This document shows positions 15,132 through 23,660 of a stretch of DNA of 64,000 bases, one piece after another. The notes below the pieces were generated by a model, which was not told where the DNA came from, made no database searches, and saw only the letters and a list, made by a program, of their open reading frames with translations. The position numbers and the translations under genes were made by a program. Origin of the DNA: Phototrophicus methaneseepsis (GTDB lineage: Bacteria; Chloroflexota; Anaerolineae; Aggregatilineales; Phototrophicaceae); the NCBI RefSeq assembly GCF_015500095.1, contig NZ_CP062983.1, positions 4,092,001 to 4,156,000 on the forward strand, given 5' to 3'. Numbering within the stretch: position 1 is the stretch's first letter; each line of letters opens with the position of its first letter.

Positions 15132-16883
15132 ATGGGACGTTCGTTTGGTCGACTTTTGCTGGCCGCCGTGCCACTATTCGTGATTGCAGTTTGCCTACAA
15201 ACTGCCCAGGCACAGATCACTGGCGTGACAGCCACAGCAAATAATATTGTGAATATACGCGCCGGGACAGGTGTCGACTTCGACCTTGTCGGTGAGATGG
15301 AAGAAGGGACGGCGTACCCCGTTTTGGCTCGCAGTGAATTTTATCCCTGGCTACTGATCGGCGACCCGGTCACAATGCAGCCTATCGGATGGATTTACGA
15401 GGAGATCGTCGCCGTATCTGGCACAACCAACAATCTCCCCCTCTCAGATGACATCATTGATCCCTCCAACACAGCACCGACGCAAGCACCTGCGGTCACC
15501 CCAACGGTAGCTACCGCACCAACGCAAAGCGCGGCAACACAAAGCACAGTTGTGACGGTCGATGCAAGCGGCAGCCCGGTACCAACCCTGACAGCAACAG
15601 CTACGGTCCCACAGCCAACAGCCACATTCGCCTATAACATTGCAGGTATCGTCCAGGGCGAAATTAATGTGCGCTATGGGCCTGGCGTGCAATATCCACG
15701 TGTGGGCGTCGCCCAGGCTGGTGAGCGCTTCGAGATCACCGGCTACCACACCCAGCAGCCCTGGGTACAAATTCGCTACCCGGATTCCCCTACGGGCTTT
15801 GCCTGGATTGCCATTGACCTGCTGGAAATTCAAGGGGACATCTATCAGACGGATGCGATTAGTGATATCAGTTTGCGCCTGCCAACCCTGACGCCAACCC
15901 CTTCCGTCATCAGCAGCGGCAACGATGGGAGCGACATCAGTCCGGAATTCGCAGCACTGGGTGAGCAACTCGCTCAGATTATGCTCAGTGGTGGCTTCGA
16001 CCTCGCGACCAGCCGTTTTGGCGCGCTCTTCCTGATGGATTTGCAGACGGGCGAAGCGATTACACTGGGCAGTGACTATGCTTTCAGCGGGACCAGCATC
16101 ACCAAAGTAGCCATTTTGGCCCGCCTTTACGAAACACTGACAGAGCCGCCCGGGGTCCAGCTAGCCACGGACATCGCCAATACCATGATTTGTAGTGAAA
16201 ACGCGGCGACTAACCGCTTACTCAGCACGATTGGTGAAGGCGATGAATGGCGTGGCGCCGCAGCAGTCACGGAGATGTATCAGCAGTTGGGCCTGACGAA
16301 CAGCTTCATCGTCGCGCCTTATACGCTCGATCCAAATAACCCACCGCTGCCAAGTGGTCCGCTTGACATCCCGGATACAACGGCTGATTCCATCAAGAGC
16401 AATGCGGACTATTCCAATCAGCTCACCGTTGATGATATGGGCCACCTATTAGCCGATGTTTATCAATGTGCTTATGATGACCAACCAATGCTGGATGGGG
16501 CTATTGAGCCGCGTGAGTGCCGTCAGATGCTGCACGTCATGTCGAATAATACGGTTGACGCACTTCTGAGGGCTGGCGTGCCGGAAGAAATCCGCGTCGC
16601 ACATAAACATGGCTGGATCCCTGATACACATGGTAACGCAGCCGTTTTCTTCACGCCTGGTGGCGATTACGTCATGGTCATGATGCTGCATCAGCCGGAT
16701 TGGCTTAATTATGATGAATCACTGCCTGTCTTGGCAGAAGCATCACGCACAGTCTATAACTATTTCAACCCAGATGAACCGATGGATGCGATCCGCGAAG
16801 GATATATCCCGGATGCCCTGACGTGTAACTTCGCAGGGACGCCGCTGATTACAGATTTACGCCAACCCGTCTGGGATGATTAG
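15132..16883 (+). CDS. Exported protein: two SH3b domains plus a class A beta-lactamase-like serine hydrolase
   Basis: 583 residues. The ATG at 15132 gives a signal peptide ending ...TAQA|QI; an in-frame ATG at 15120 is an alternative, and reading further upstream would run through the tRNA. SH3b 1 (about 32-90, NIVNIRAGTG) and SH3b 2 (about 172-240, EINVRYGPG) flank a Thr/Pro/Ala linker. The C-terminal half has the three motifs of the penicillin-binding/beta-lactamase fold: S322-I-T-K325, S355-E-N357 (for SDN) and K492-H-G494 (for KTG). No Omega-loop ExxLN was identified with confidence. It may act on peptidoglycan or be an inactive relative; SH3b domains would bind the cell wall. Confidence 0.8.
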   Translation: MGRSFGRLLLAAVPLFVIAVCLQTAQAQITGVTATANNIVNIRAGTGVDFDLVGEMEEGTAYPVLARSEFYPWLLIGDPVTMQPIGWIYEEIVAVSGTTNNLPLSDDIIDPSNTAPTQAPAVTPTVATAPTQSAATQSTVVTVDASGSPVPTLTATATVPQPTATFAYNIAGIVQGEINVRYGPGVQYPRVGVAQAGERFEITGYHTQQPWVQIRYPDSPTGFAWIAIDLLEIQGDIYQTDAISDISLRLPTLTPTPSVISSGNDGSDISPEFAALGEQLAQIMLSGGFDLATSRFGALFLMDLQTGEAITLGSDYAFSGTSITKVAILARLYETLTEPPGVQLATDIANTMICSENAATNRLLSTIGEGDEWRGAAAVTEMYQQLGLTNSFIVAPYTLDPNNPPLPSGPLDIPDTTADSIKSNADYSNQLTVDDMGHLLADVYQCAYDDQPMLDGAIEPRECRQMLHVMSNNTVDALLRAGVPEEIRVAHKHGWIPDTHGNAAVFFTPGGDYVMVMMLHQPDWLNYDESLPVLAEASRTVYNYFNPDEPMDAIREGYIPDALTCNFAGTPLITDLRQPVWDD

Positions 16884-16921
16884 CAACTGGACAGCAGAAC
16901 GAGATCAGCAAAGTTGAAAAC

Positions 16922-16954
16922 AAAAACGGGGCCCGCGAATGAGCCCCGTTTTTT
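16922..16954. terminator. Bidirectional terminator
   Basis: AAAAACGGGGC / GCCCCGTTTTTT with a 10-base loop, between the convergent SH3b gene and the malG-like gene. A/T runs on both sides suit both directions. Confidence 0.9.
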
Positions 16955-16996
16955 GTGATAGCGTGACTTGCAAACTATAGCTGAGCTTTTTATGGC

Positions 16997-17986
16997 TTAG
17001 CCCTTTACGGACCCTGCCGTTAAGCCACCGACGATCTGGTCTTGCAGCGCCAGATAGAGGATAACCACGGGCGTGGCAGCAACCAGCGCACCTGCCGCGA
17101 ACTTACCCCAGTCTCTGTTGAAGTCCGAGTCGATGAAGTTATACAACCCCACCATCAGCGTCCAATTTTCTTTATCACGCAACAAGATACGCGCCAGCAC
17201 AAATTCATTGAATGAATTAACGAACGCCAGAATACCCACAACAGCCAGGATCGGGCGCACCAGCGGGATGATGAGTTGCCAGAAAATCTGCCAATGTGTG
17301 GCACCATCTACACGGGCTGATTCATCAATATCACGTGGGATAGAATCGAAGAAGCCTTTCATCAACCATGTATTCACGCCCATTGCGCCGCCCATATACA
17401 CCAGGATGAGACCCCCCAGGCTATTCAGGCCAAAATAGCGCAGCCAGGACCAATCGATAAAGGCCAAGAATGGCAACGCCTGCGGGATACTTTCTGCAAG
17501 CTGGCCGATTTCCTGCATGATCAGGAAGAGTGCGACCATCGCCAACAAGTTCGGGAACACCTGGATGAGCAGCACACCCAACAACAGGGAGCGCCGCCCA
17601 TAAAAGCGGAAGCGTGAGAACGAATAGGCCGCCAGAGCCGTAATGAATACGGAGAGTATGGTACTGGTGCCTGCCACGATGAACGAATTGCGTACCCAGC
17701 TCCAGAAGGGCCACAGGTTCGTCTCTTCCACCATCAAAGCGCGGAAGTTCGTCAGTAAATCATCAGCGCTTTCAATTCCACGCGGTATCAGCGATTGTGT
17801 AGAAAGCTGCCCACCTGGATTAAATGCCGAAGAAACAACGAACAACACCGGGAACAGCGCGAATATCAGCGCCAACACAATGACGATCATCCGGAACGTC
17901 AGCGTCACGATTGCTTCGCTGCGCGATTGCACCATCGTCGATTCAACACGATTCTGCTTGCTGGACTTGGTTGAACGCCTAGACAT
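16997..17986 (-). CDS. malG: Maltose-type ABC importer permease, MalG family
   Basis: 329 residues from ATG 17986, which has GGAGGAGG 9 bp upstream; a TTG at 17995 is possible. Six hydrophobic helices follow a basic N-terminus. The ABC permease EAA loop is seen as ESARVDGATHWQIFWQLIIP. It overlaps the end of the MalF gene by 8 bp. With MalF it forms the membrane channel for an oligosaccharide, probably a maltodextrin, judged by the large MalF loop and the starch-binding-like tail of the binding protein. No MalK-type ATPase gene is adjacent, so a shared ATPase elsewhere is inferred. Confidence 0.88.
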   Translation of the reverse strand: MSRRSTKSSKQNRVESTMVQSRSEAIVTLTFRMIVIVLALIFALFPVLFVVSSAFNPGGQLSTQSLIPRGIESADDLLTNFRALMVEETNLWPFWSWVRNSFIVAGTSTILSVFITALAAYSFSRFRFYGRRSLLLGVLLIQVFPNLLAMVALFLIMQEIGQLAESIPQALPFLAFIDWSWLRYFGLNSLGGLILVYMGGAMGVNTWLMKGFFDSIPRDIDESARVDGATHWQIFWQLIIPLVRPILAVVGILAFVNSFNEFVLARILLRDKENWTLMVGLYNFIDSDFNRDWGKFAAGALVAATPVVILYLALQDQIVGGLTAGSVKG

Positions 17987-19595
17987 TTTCACCAACCTCC
18001 TCCCAGGTACGTGTATATCGATACTGGAACAGCGTCACCAGCGCCACAATGGCGAAGATAATCAACGTAATCGCGGAGGCATAACCATAATCACGACCTT
18101 GAGCACCAAAGGCAAGGCCATAGGTATAGCTGATGAGAATATCCGTCTGCCCAGCAGGCACAGGCGACCCTTCGAAGACGGGATTGCCTTCCGTCAGCAC
18201 TTCAATCAGCAAATAATTGTTGAAGTTAAAGACGAATGACGCAATCAACAGCGGGCCAACGGTGACGAGCAGTAACGGCAGTGTAATCCGCCAGAAGCGC
18301 TGCCAAGCACGTGCACCGTCAACCGCCGCCGCCTCATAAATATCTGAGGGAATCGCTTGCAACGCGCCACTACAGATGAGCATCATATACGGATAACCCA
18401 GCCACAGATTCACTAACAAAATAGCGATCTTGGCCCAGGTTCCATCGGAAAACCATGGGATATGCACGCCGAATGCATCCGCAATACCATTGGTGATAAG
18501 GCCCAGATTTTCGTTCAGCATACCCTTCCATACGAGGATACTCACTACACCAGGGATGGCATAAGGGATGATCAACAGAGAGCGAATCACCTTGCGGGCA
18601 GGGATACGCGGGTCTTCCATGACAATCGCCATGAACAAACCCACAGCGAACGTCGTCAGCACAGAAAGCAGCGCAAAAACGACAGTCCAGACGAAGATAT
18701 TGACCAGTGGGCCGCGCAAGCCAGGGTCTTCGACAAGGCGTGTGTAGTTATCCAGGCCGATAAACACCTGATAACCAGGCCGCAGGGTGGCACCGCTTGG
18801 CGACATGAAATAACCCGTTTCGTCATTGGCCGCGTACCTGTCGCCCGTAGCATTATCGACAAAGGCATCTGCCTCAGCGTCATATTCATAACGTTGGGCC
18901 GGGGCGGCAGCACGGCGGCTGTTGAGAATCGTATAGACATCCTCCCCTTCGCCGAAGAGGACGCCTTCGTCGCTCAAGGCCTGGATTGACGTTGCTGCCA
19001 GAATCCGCGATAACGGGGCGAAACCGTTGTAATCCTCTGGCTGTTCTTCCGGCGCGGGATCAATGACTTCTGCGGGTTGCCCCACCGGAGCAAATAACGT
19101 TACCGGCGTGCCATCTGCATCAGCACCTTCTAACCACAGGGCGTAATCCCCCGCTTCATTCTGGTACAAGGTGTAATCGTAGGTAATGCTACCTTCCGTT
19201 ACATACAGGCGGTCCTGCTGCTCAATAAGGCGCACCGTTTGCGGTTTCGTCAACAAGTGCGATTCGCCCAAATAATCACCCAGGTTGGTAAACGACGTCT
19301 GTGTGGTGTAGACAATGGGGTAAATCACCAATAAGGTGATTAGCATCAACCCAGGCACCATCCAGCGTATGGGGTATAAACCCGGTATAAAGAATGTGAT
19401 ATTTGGAATCAGGGCAATAATCGCAACAACGATACCCAGCCCCGGCTGACCACGGAAGAAAAATGTATAGATCAAGACCAGGGCAAACGCGTTACCAACA
19501 AGCAGCAAAAAGTAAGACAGTAAAGTGACGAACCAGTTGTTTGAAGAAGCCAGCCCCCTGCGTTGGGGGCTGGTTTCTTGCTGGGTAACGGCCAT
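17979..19595 (-). CDS. malF: Maltose-type ABC importer permease, MalF family, with large P2-like loop
   Basis: 538 residues, larger than most MalF homologues (about 290-320) and similar to E. coli MalF (514). The extra length is an extracytoplasmic segment of about 180 residues between FTNLGDYLGES (near 110) and YQVFIGLDNY (near 285). This is the same place as the P2 loop that touches the maltose-binding protein in E. coli. The EAA loop reads EAAAVDGARAWQRFWRITLP. The ATG at 19595 lies 5 bp after the binding-protein stop codon and has no clear Shine-Dalgarno. A strong hairpin covers codons 8-15. Confidence 0.88.
   Translation of the reverse strand: MAVTQQETSPQRRGLASSNNWFVTLLSYFLLLVGNAFALVLIYTFFFRGQPGLGIVVAIIALIPNITFFIPGLYPIRWMVPGLMLITLLVIYPIVYTTQTSFTNLGDYLGESHLLTKPQTVRLIEQQDRLYVTEGSITYDYTLYQNEAGDYALWLEGADADGTPVTLFAPVGQPAEVIDPAPEEQPEDYNGFAPLSRILAATSIQALSDEGVLFGEGEDVYTILNSRRAAAPAQRYEYDAEADAFVDNATGDRYAANDETGYFMSPSGATLRPGYQVFIGLDNYTRLVEDPGLRGPLVNIFVWTVVFALLSVLTTFAVGLFMAIVMEDPRIPARKVIRSLLIIPYAIPGVVSILVWKGMLNENLGLITNGIADAFGVHIPWFSDGTWAKIAILLVNLWLGYPYMMLICSGALQAIPSDIYEAAAVDGARAWQRFWRITLPLLLVTVGPLLIASFVFNFNNYLLIEVLTEGNPVFEGSPVPAGQTDILISYTYGLAFGAQGRDYGYASAITLIIFAIVALVTLFQYRYTRTWEEVGENV
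19550..19573 (-). promoter_or_regulatory. GC-rich hairpin inside the first codons of malF
   Basis: CCAGCCCCC / GGGGGCTGG, 9-bp perfect arms with a 6-base loop, covering codons 8-15 of malF just after the malE-malF junction. It could protect the malE transcript 3' end or dampen malF translation, comparable in position to the hairpins between malE and malF in enterobacteria. Function is inferred. Confidence 0.5.
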
Positions 19596-19600
19596 AGCGG

Positions 19601-21109
19601 TTAGCCGTTATTGACACTATCGGTGATGACATGAGTGCTGTCATCGTAGGTGAAGGTGACATCGGTGTCTTCTGCGAGGGAGAGGGTCAGGTTGCTACCA
19701 TCCGCCACACCATCGGCACCATAGTTCTCATCCCAGCCACCATTCATAGCAACTTTGTATTCATAGTCGCCCGCTGGCAGTGAGAAGGTCGCTTCGTAGA
19801 TGCCGTCGCCATCTTCATCCATCAATTGCGTCGAGAGGCACGCCGGGTCCCACTCACCATCGCAGCCCGCTTCATCCTGCAAGCTACCCGCAATAACGAC
19901 GGTGCGATCGCCAGAGACGACGAGTTGAATCGCATCTTGAATCTGGAGGACCGCGTTATTTAATGTTTCCGTTGCATCGGAACCTGTGCTAATCAGGGTT
20001 GTGGAATCACCTGCTGCCGTCCAGACACCACCCATTTCCGGGATTGCCGGCATCGGAACCGCGTTTGAGCCAGCCGCGATGAAGCCCTCAACATTAGGAT
20101 CGGAGCTGGTATCAACAGCCTTGAACGCAGGCGGCAGCGGGTTCAGATCATACAGAGCCTGCATGAATTCATCCGTTGCGACGTAATCCAGCAAGAAAGC
20201 TTCTGCCAGCAGTTGCTTATCGCTGAAAGCACTGATCAAGAAGCCCTGACCGCCAGAGAAGGATGCGCCCTGTTCCAGGCCGCCTTCTGCACCTGGGATC
20301 GGATCAATGGAATACGGGATGCCCGTCTGGACAATGCGTTCTGAGAACCAGGGGCCTGTAATGAACATGCCGAGGTCGCCATCTTCGAACATCGCGAAGG
20401 ATTCATCATCGCCCACATTCGGGATCATGTAACCATTGGCATACATCATTTCCATCCATTCACCTGCGGCAATGGCACCTTCACTATTCAGGCCAATGTC
20501 GTCGGTGTTGAATGAGCCATCTTCGTTACGGCCAAAGATGTAACCACCAAAAGCGGAGAAAATCGGGAAAGCATGGTAAGCATCACCTGTACGCATCAGG
20601 AAGGCATATTTACCATCTTCCATCTCAGCCGCCAGGTCCGTGACTTCCTGCCATGTTGACGGAGCTTCAGGGATCAAATCCGTGTTGCGGATCAAAGCCA
20701 CGTTTTCGATACCATAGGGAATACCCCAGAGCTGGCCATCGAATGTGAACAGATCCAGTGTAGATTCATAAAACAGATCCTCGTACCCTTCCAGGTCCAA
20801 CGGAACAATCGCACCATTCGCCACTAACAAACCCAGGCTGTCGTGCGGCTGAATGATAATATCCGGGCCTTCGCCAACGGGACCTGCAATCAGCAGTTGA
20901 TCGCGGATATCGCCCAGGCCAAGTTCAACGACTTCCAGGGTGATACCCAGTTCTTCCTCAATGGTCGGAGCTAACTCATTCAAAACTGGTGCGCGCGTTA
21001 CATCGGCCCAGATTTCGAGTGTGTTGGCATCGTCTTGTGCCATTGCGCTGGTTACCACACCAAGCACAAGAGCCACTACCAATAATATCCCCACAAAATT
21101 ACGGCGCAT
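19601..21109 (-). CDS. malE: Maltose-type solute-binding protein fused to a C-terminal X25-like starch-binding module
   Basis: 502 residues. A Sec signal peptide ends AMA|QDD; there is no lipobox Cys, which is odd for a binding protein of a presumed monoderm. Residues about 25-395 are a type 1 (MBP-like) sugar-binding protein (GIPYGIENVALIRN; GQGFLISAFSD). Residues about 397-502 are an extra beta domain (TVVIAGSLQDE, GEWDPACLSTQL, LPAGDYEYKVA, DENYGADG) of the X25 type found in pullulanases and amylases. This predicts glycogen/starch-type oligosaccharides as ligand. AGAGGC precedes the ATG. It is the first gene of the malEFG operon. Confidence 0.88.
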   Translation of the reverse strand: MRRNFVGILLVVALVLGVVTSAMAQDDANTLEIWADVTRAPVLNELAPTIEEELGITLEVVELGLGDIRDQLLIAGPVGEGPDIIIQPHDSLGLLVANGAIVPLDLEGYEDLFYESTLDLFTFDGQLWGIPYGIENVALIRNTDLIPEAPSTWQEVTDLAAEMEDGKYAFLMRTGDAYHAFPIFSAFGGYIFGRNEDGSFNTDDIGLNSEGAIAAGEWMEMMYANGYMIPNVGDDESFAMFEDGDLGMFITGPWFSERIVQTGIPYSIDPIPGAEGGLEQGASFSGGQGFLISAFSDKQLLAEAFLLDYVATDEFMQALYDLNPLPPAFKAVDTSSDPNVEGFIAAGSNAVPMPAIPEMGGVWTAAGDSTTLISTGSDATETLNNAVLQIQDAIQLVVSGDRTVVIAGSLQDEAGCDGEWDPACLSTQLMDEDGDGIYEATFSLPAGDYEYKVAMNGGWDENYGADGVADGSNLTLSLAEDTDVTFTYDDSTHVITDSVNNG

Positions 21110-21151
21110 TTAGTTCTGCCTCTCGAAAGTAATGGCTTACATTTTATAAAT

Positions 21152-21228
21152 GTCACTTATTGTGACTACGAAGATTATACTGTCTGAAACAGCAGCAAAT
21201 CAAAGCAGAAATTAGGCAATTTGCCTAA
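21152..21228 (-). promoter_or_regulatory. malE promoter with two palindromic sites
   Basis: Minus strand: -35 TTGATT (21198-21203), 18-bp spacer, perfect -10 TATAAT (21174-21179). Upstream of -35 lies a 17-bp palindrome TTAGGCAA-T-TTGCCTAA (21212-21228). At the expected transcription start lies GTCAC-N5-GTGAC (21152-21166). The downstream site is placed to block RNA polymerase; the upstream one could serve an activator or a looping repressor. Confidence 0.6.
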
Positions 21229-21281
21229 GCTAAAGATGAATTTACACATAATGACAGATGATAACCTTATCTAAGGCGCAG

Positions 21282-21596
21282 CTAAGGGCACAGGTGCCGT
21301 AGATATTCCCAGGTATAGATGCCCGTATCATGTCCATCATCCCACACAGGTTGCAGTGCATAGTTGCCTATCGGATGTAACTCGGACATATTGTAATTAC
21401 GAGCAGGCTGCAACATCAGCAGGTTATCGGGTGCGTGCTCCATGCCCATAAACTGGTGCCCACCCCGGCACTCCACACAAGGGCATGCTTCGCGCAGGTG
21501 GGAAAGCGGATATTGGCACACCTTATCATCGGACCAGGTAATTTCCAGGTAAGCTTCTGCTTTATTCAAGGTGATGTTGGTTGGACGAGCATCCAT
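21282..21596 (-). CDS. DUF971 (gamma-butyrobetaine hydroxylase N-terminal-like) protein
   Basis: 104 residues from the ATG at 21596; the frame stays open to a TTG at 21635. The pattern RPTNITLNKAEAYLEITW, then YPLSHLREACPCVEC and YALQPVWDDGHDTGIYTWEYLRHLC, is the DUF971/GBBH N-terminal domain. Small stand-alone members are often linked to iron-sulfur cluster assembly. Cys residues in CPCVEC may bind a metal. No strong ribosome site is visible. It ends ahead of the malE promoter. Confidence 0.88.
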   Translation of the reverse strand: MDARPTNITLNKAEAYLEITWSDDKVCQYPLSHLREACPCVECRGGHQFMGMEHAPDNLLMLQPARNYNMSELHPIGNYALQPVWDDGHDTGIYTWEYLRHLCP

Positions 21597-21612
21597 AAAC
21601 AGTCCATTCTTA

Positions 21613-21665
21613 TTTTGCAATGATTTGTTTTGCAAAGACTTATCGTGCTATCACTCGTTTTGCAA
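21613..21665. repeat. Three TTTTGCAA repeats at 15- and 30-bp steps
   Basis: TTTTGCAA occurs at 21613-21620, 21628-21635 and 21658-21665, so start-to-start distances are 15 and 30. They lie between the leftward DUF971 gene and the rightward sensor kinase. A repeated site for a DNA-binding protein is possible. Confidence 0.5.
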
Positions 21666-21825
21666 TCGTAGGCTGCATTGTAGCTGACTGATACATAAAA
21701 CTGCACGCTAAATTCCAGAGGGCCGCTGCAACCCCACATGACAAACCTCATAAGTCCCTGTTACAAGCTATGGATTGAAAGCAAGCACCTTCTGCTATAC
21801 TGAAACTGATAAAGCAGACTCAGAG

Positions 21826-23007
21826 ATGCCTAGCTGGTTTATGGAAACGCACACGCCCGATACGCGCCAACTCACAATCCTGAGCCAGATCGCGGAATCC
21901 CTCAACCGAGAAGTGGACCTGCCAAAAGCGCTAAGCACGGCATTGGAGCGCATCACGGATCTCTTTGACTTATCAACGAGTTGGGTCTTCCTGCTGGATA
22001 GCCAGACATCTCGATATTATGTGGCAGCCGTTTATGGGCTCCCCCCTGCGCTCAGTGAGCACCCTCGCCGTTTGAGCGGTACCTGCTACTGCCTGGATAC
22101 CTACGGCGACAGCGACGATCCCCATGCGACATCCGCCAGTGCGGCCAATATCAGTGCCATTACCTGTACCCGCCTCAAAGACCTGAAAGAAGGTACACAG
22201 GGCTTACGGTACCACGCGAGCATCCCGCTGCATGCCAACAATAAGCATTTAGGCGTCCTCAACGTCGCCAGCACGGATTGGAGCAAAATTAGCCCCTCTG
22301 ACTTGAGCTTGCTGCATACCGTCGGTGATATTGTGAGTATGGCAATTGAACGCGCCCGGTTGTTCCGCCAGAGTGCTGAAATCGGGGCACTCAATGAGCG
22401 TACGCGGCTTGCTCGTGATATGCATGATACGGTCGCACAGGAACTCGCTGCGATTACCCTACAGATCGAAACAGCAGAAGCCCTACTGGCCGAAGATCGT
22501 GATATAGCGCGTGCCCAGGTGGCTCTACAGCGTGCAAAGCTCATGGCACGCAACAGTCTGGAAGAAGTGCGACGCAGCGTACAGGATTTACGTGCAGCCC
22601 CGCTGGAGAACCGAACGCTATCAGAAGCTGTTGTCATGCTGTTGCACACTGAAGAGATCAAGAACACCCTGCAAGTCCATGCCAATGTCGAAGGCAGCGA
22701 ACCACCGCTTTCCGTGCGCGTCTCCACAGCGCTTTATCGCATTGCCCAGGAGGCAATCAATAATGTGGTCCGTCATGCAAAAGCAAATGAACTATCCCTT
22801 GAGCTAATCTACATGCCAGGAGATGTGCGCCTGGTAATTGAAGATGATGGTAAAGGGTTCGAGGTCAGTAAAATTGGGCCGAACCACTTCGGCATCAAAG
22901 GGATTAAAGAACGTGTCCGGCTCCTGAGCGGCAGGATCGACCTTGCCAGCGTCCCCGGGCAAGGCACCATCCTAGAAGTATCCATTCCTCTGGAAGAGAC
23001 CCCATGA
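21826..23007 (+). CDS. GAF-domain histidine kinase of the NarX/LiaS (HisKA_3) type
   Basis: 393 residues from ATG 21826. There is no transmembrane segment, so it is a cytoplasmic sensor. The GAF domain spans about 20-190 and holds several Cys (GTCYCLD, ITCTRL) that could bind a cofactor. The HisKA_3 phosphoacceptor is H200 in RDMHDTVAQE, and the ATPase domain shows NNVVRHAKA and DDGKGF. The gene overlaps the following response regulator by 4 bp (ATGA), so they are a cognate pair. The signal is unknown; the Cys pattern might suggest redox or a metal, which is speculation. Confidence 0.9.
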   Translation: MPSWFMETHTPDTRQLTILSQIAESLNREVDLPKALSTALERITDLFDLSTSWVFLLDSQTSRYYVAAVYGLPPALSEHPRRLSGTCYCLDTYGDSDDPHATSASAANISAITCTRLKDLKEGTQGLRYHASIPLHANNKHLGVLNVASTDWSKISPSDLSLLHTVGDIVSMAIERARLFRQSAEIGALNERTRLARDMHDTVAQELAAITLQIETAEALLAEDRDIARAQVALQRAKLMARNSLEEVRRSVQDLRAAPLENRTLSEAVVMLLHTEEIKNTLQVHANVEGSEPPLSVRVSTALYRIAQEAINNVVRHAKANELSLELIYMPGDVRLVIEDDGKGFEVSKIGPNHFGIKGIKERVRLLSGRIDLASVPGQGTILEVSIPLEETP

Positions 23008-23660
23008 TTGATACGATTCAGATACTTGTAGCAGATGACCATCCCGTCATGCGAGAAGGCCTTGTGGCAGTCCTCAATACACAGGCTGATTTCGAGGTCA
23101 TCGCAGAAGCGGCCGATGGCATGGAACTGGTTCAGAAAGCGCTCGATATCCAGCCCGATATTATTCTGACTGATGTTGAAATGCCCCGCCTGAATGGGGT
23201 TGATGCCATCCGGCAAATTCACACACAGTGGCCTACGGCGTTGGTGCTGGTCTTCACGGCATTTGATACGGATGACCGCATTATCGGGGCTATGCAGGCG
23301 GGCGCTAAAGGCTATCTGCTGAAGGGTGCCCCCAGGGAAGAAATCTTTGAAGCCATTCGCATTGTGCACCAGGGCGGCTCCTTATTGGAGCCAGAAGCCG
23401 CCAATAAGCTCATTGACCACAATCACGAAGCTCAATCCGATCATGTTAATTATGGCCTGCCTGAGCCGCTCACGGCCCGCGAGATGGAAGTCCTGGGATA
23501 CTTAGGTAAGGGCATGACGAATAAGGAAATCGCCAGCACCTTGTTCATTACAGAGCGAACCGTGAAGTTTTATGTCAGTGCCATATTAGGTAAATTAGGG
23601 GCAGGGAACCGGACCGAAGCCGTCACCATCGCTGCCAGCCGGGGCCTGTTACAGCTCTAG
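23004..23660 (+). CDS. LuxR/NarL-family response regulator
   Basis: 218 residues. The receiver domain has acidic pair D11-D12, phosphoacceptor D57 in ILTDVEMP, a Thr in FTAFD and a Lys in LLKGAP. The C-terminal LuxR HTH (about 150-215) reads LTAREMEVLGYLGKGMTNKEIA. Partner of the kinase with which it overlaps by 4 bp. Targets are unknown; DUF971 and the malEFG operon are the nearest upstream genes. Confidence 0.94.
   Translation: MIDTIQILVADDHPVMREGLVAVLNTQADFEVIAEAADGMELVQKALDIQPDIILTDVEMPRLNGVDAIRQIHTQWPTALVLVFTAFDTDDRIIGAMQAGAKGYLLKGAPREEIFEAIRIVHQGGSLLEPEAANKLIDHNHEAQSDHVNYGLPEPLTAREMEVLGYLGKGMTNKEIASTLFITERTVKFYVSAILGKLGAGNRTEAVTIAASRGLLQL

Noticed and set aside
21212-21228. TTAGGCAATTTGCCTAA as a terminator for DUF971
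   Set aside because: Almost no loop is available for an RNA hairpin, and its position at the malE promoter fits an operator better.
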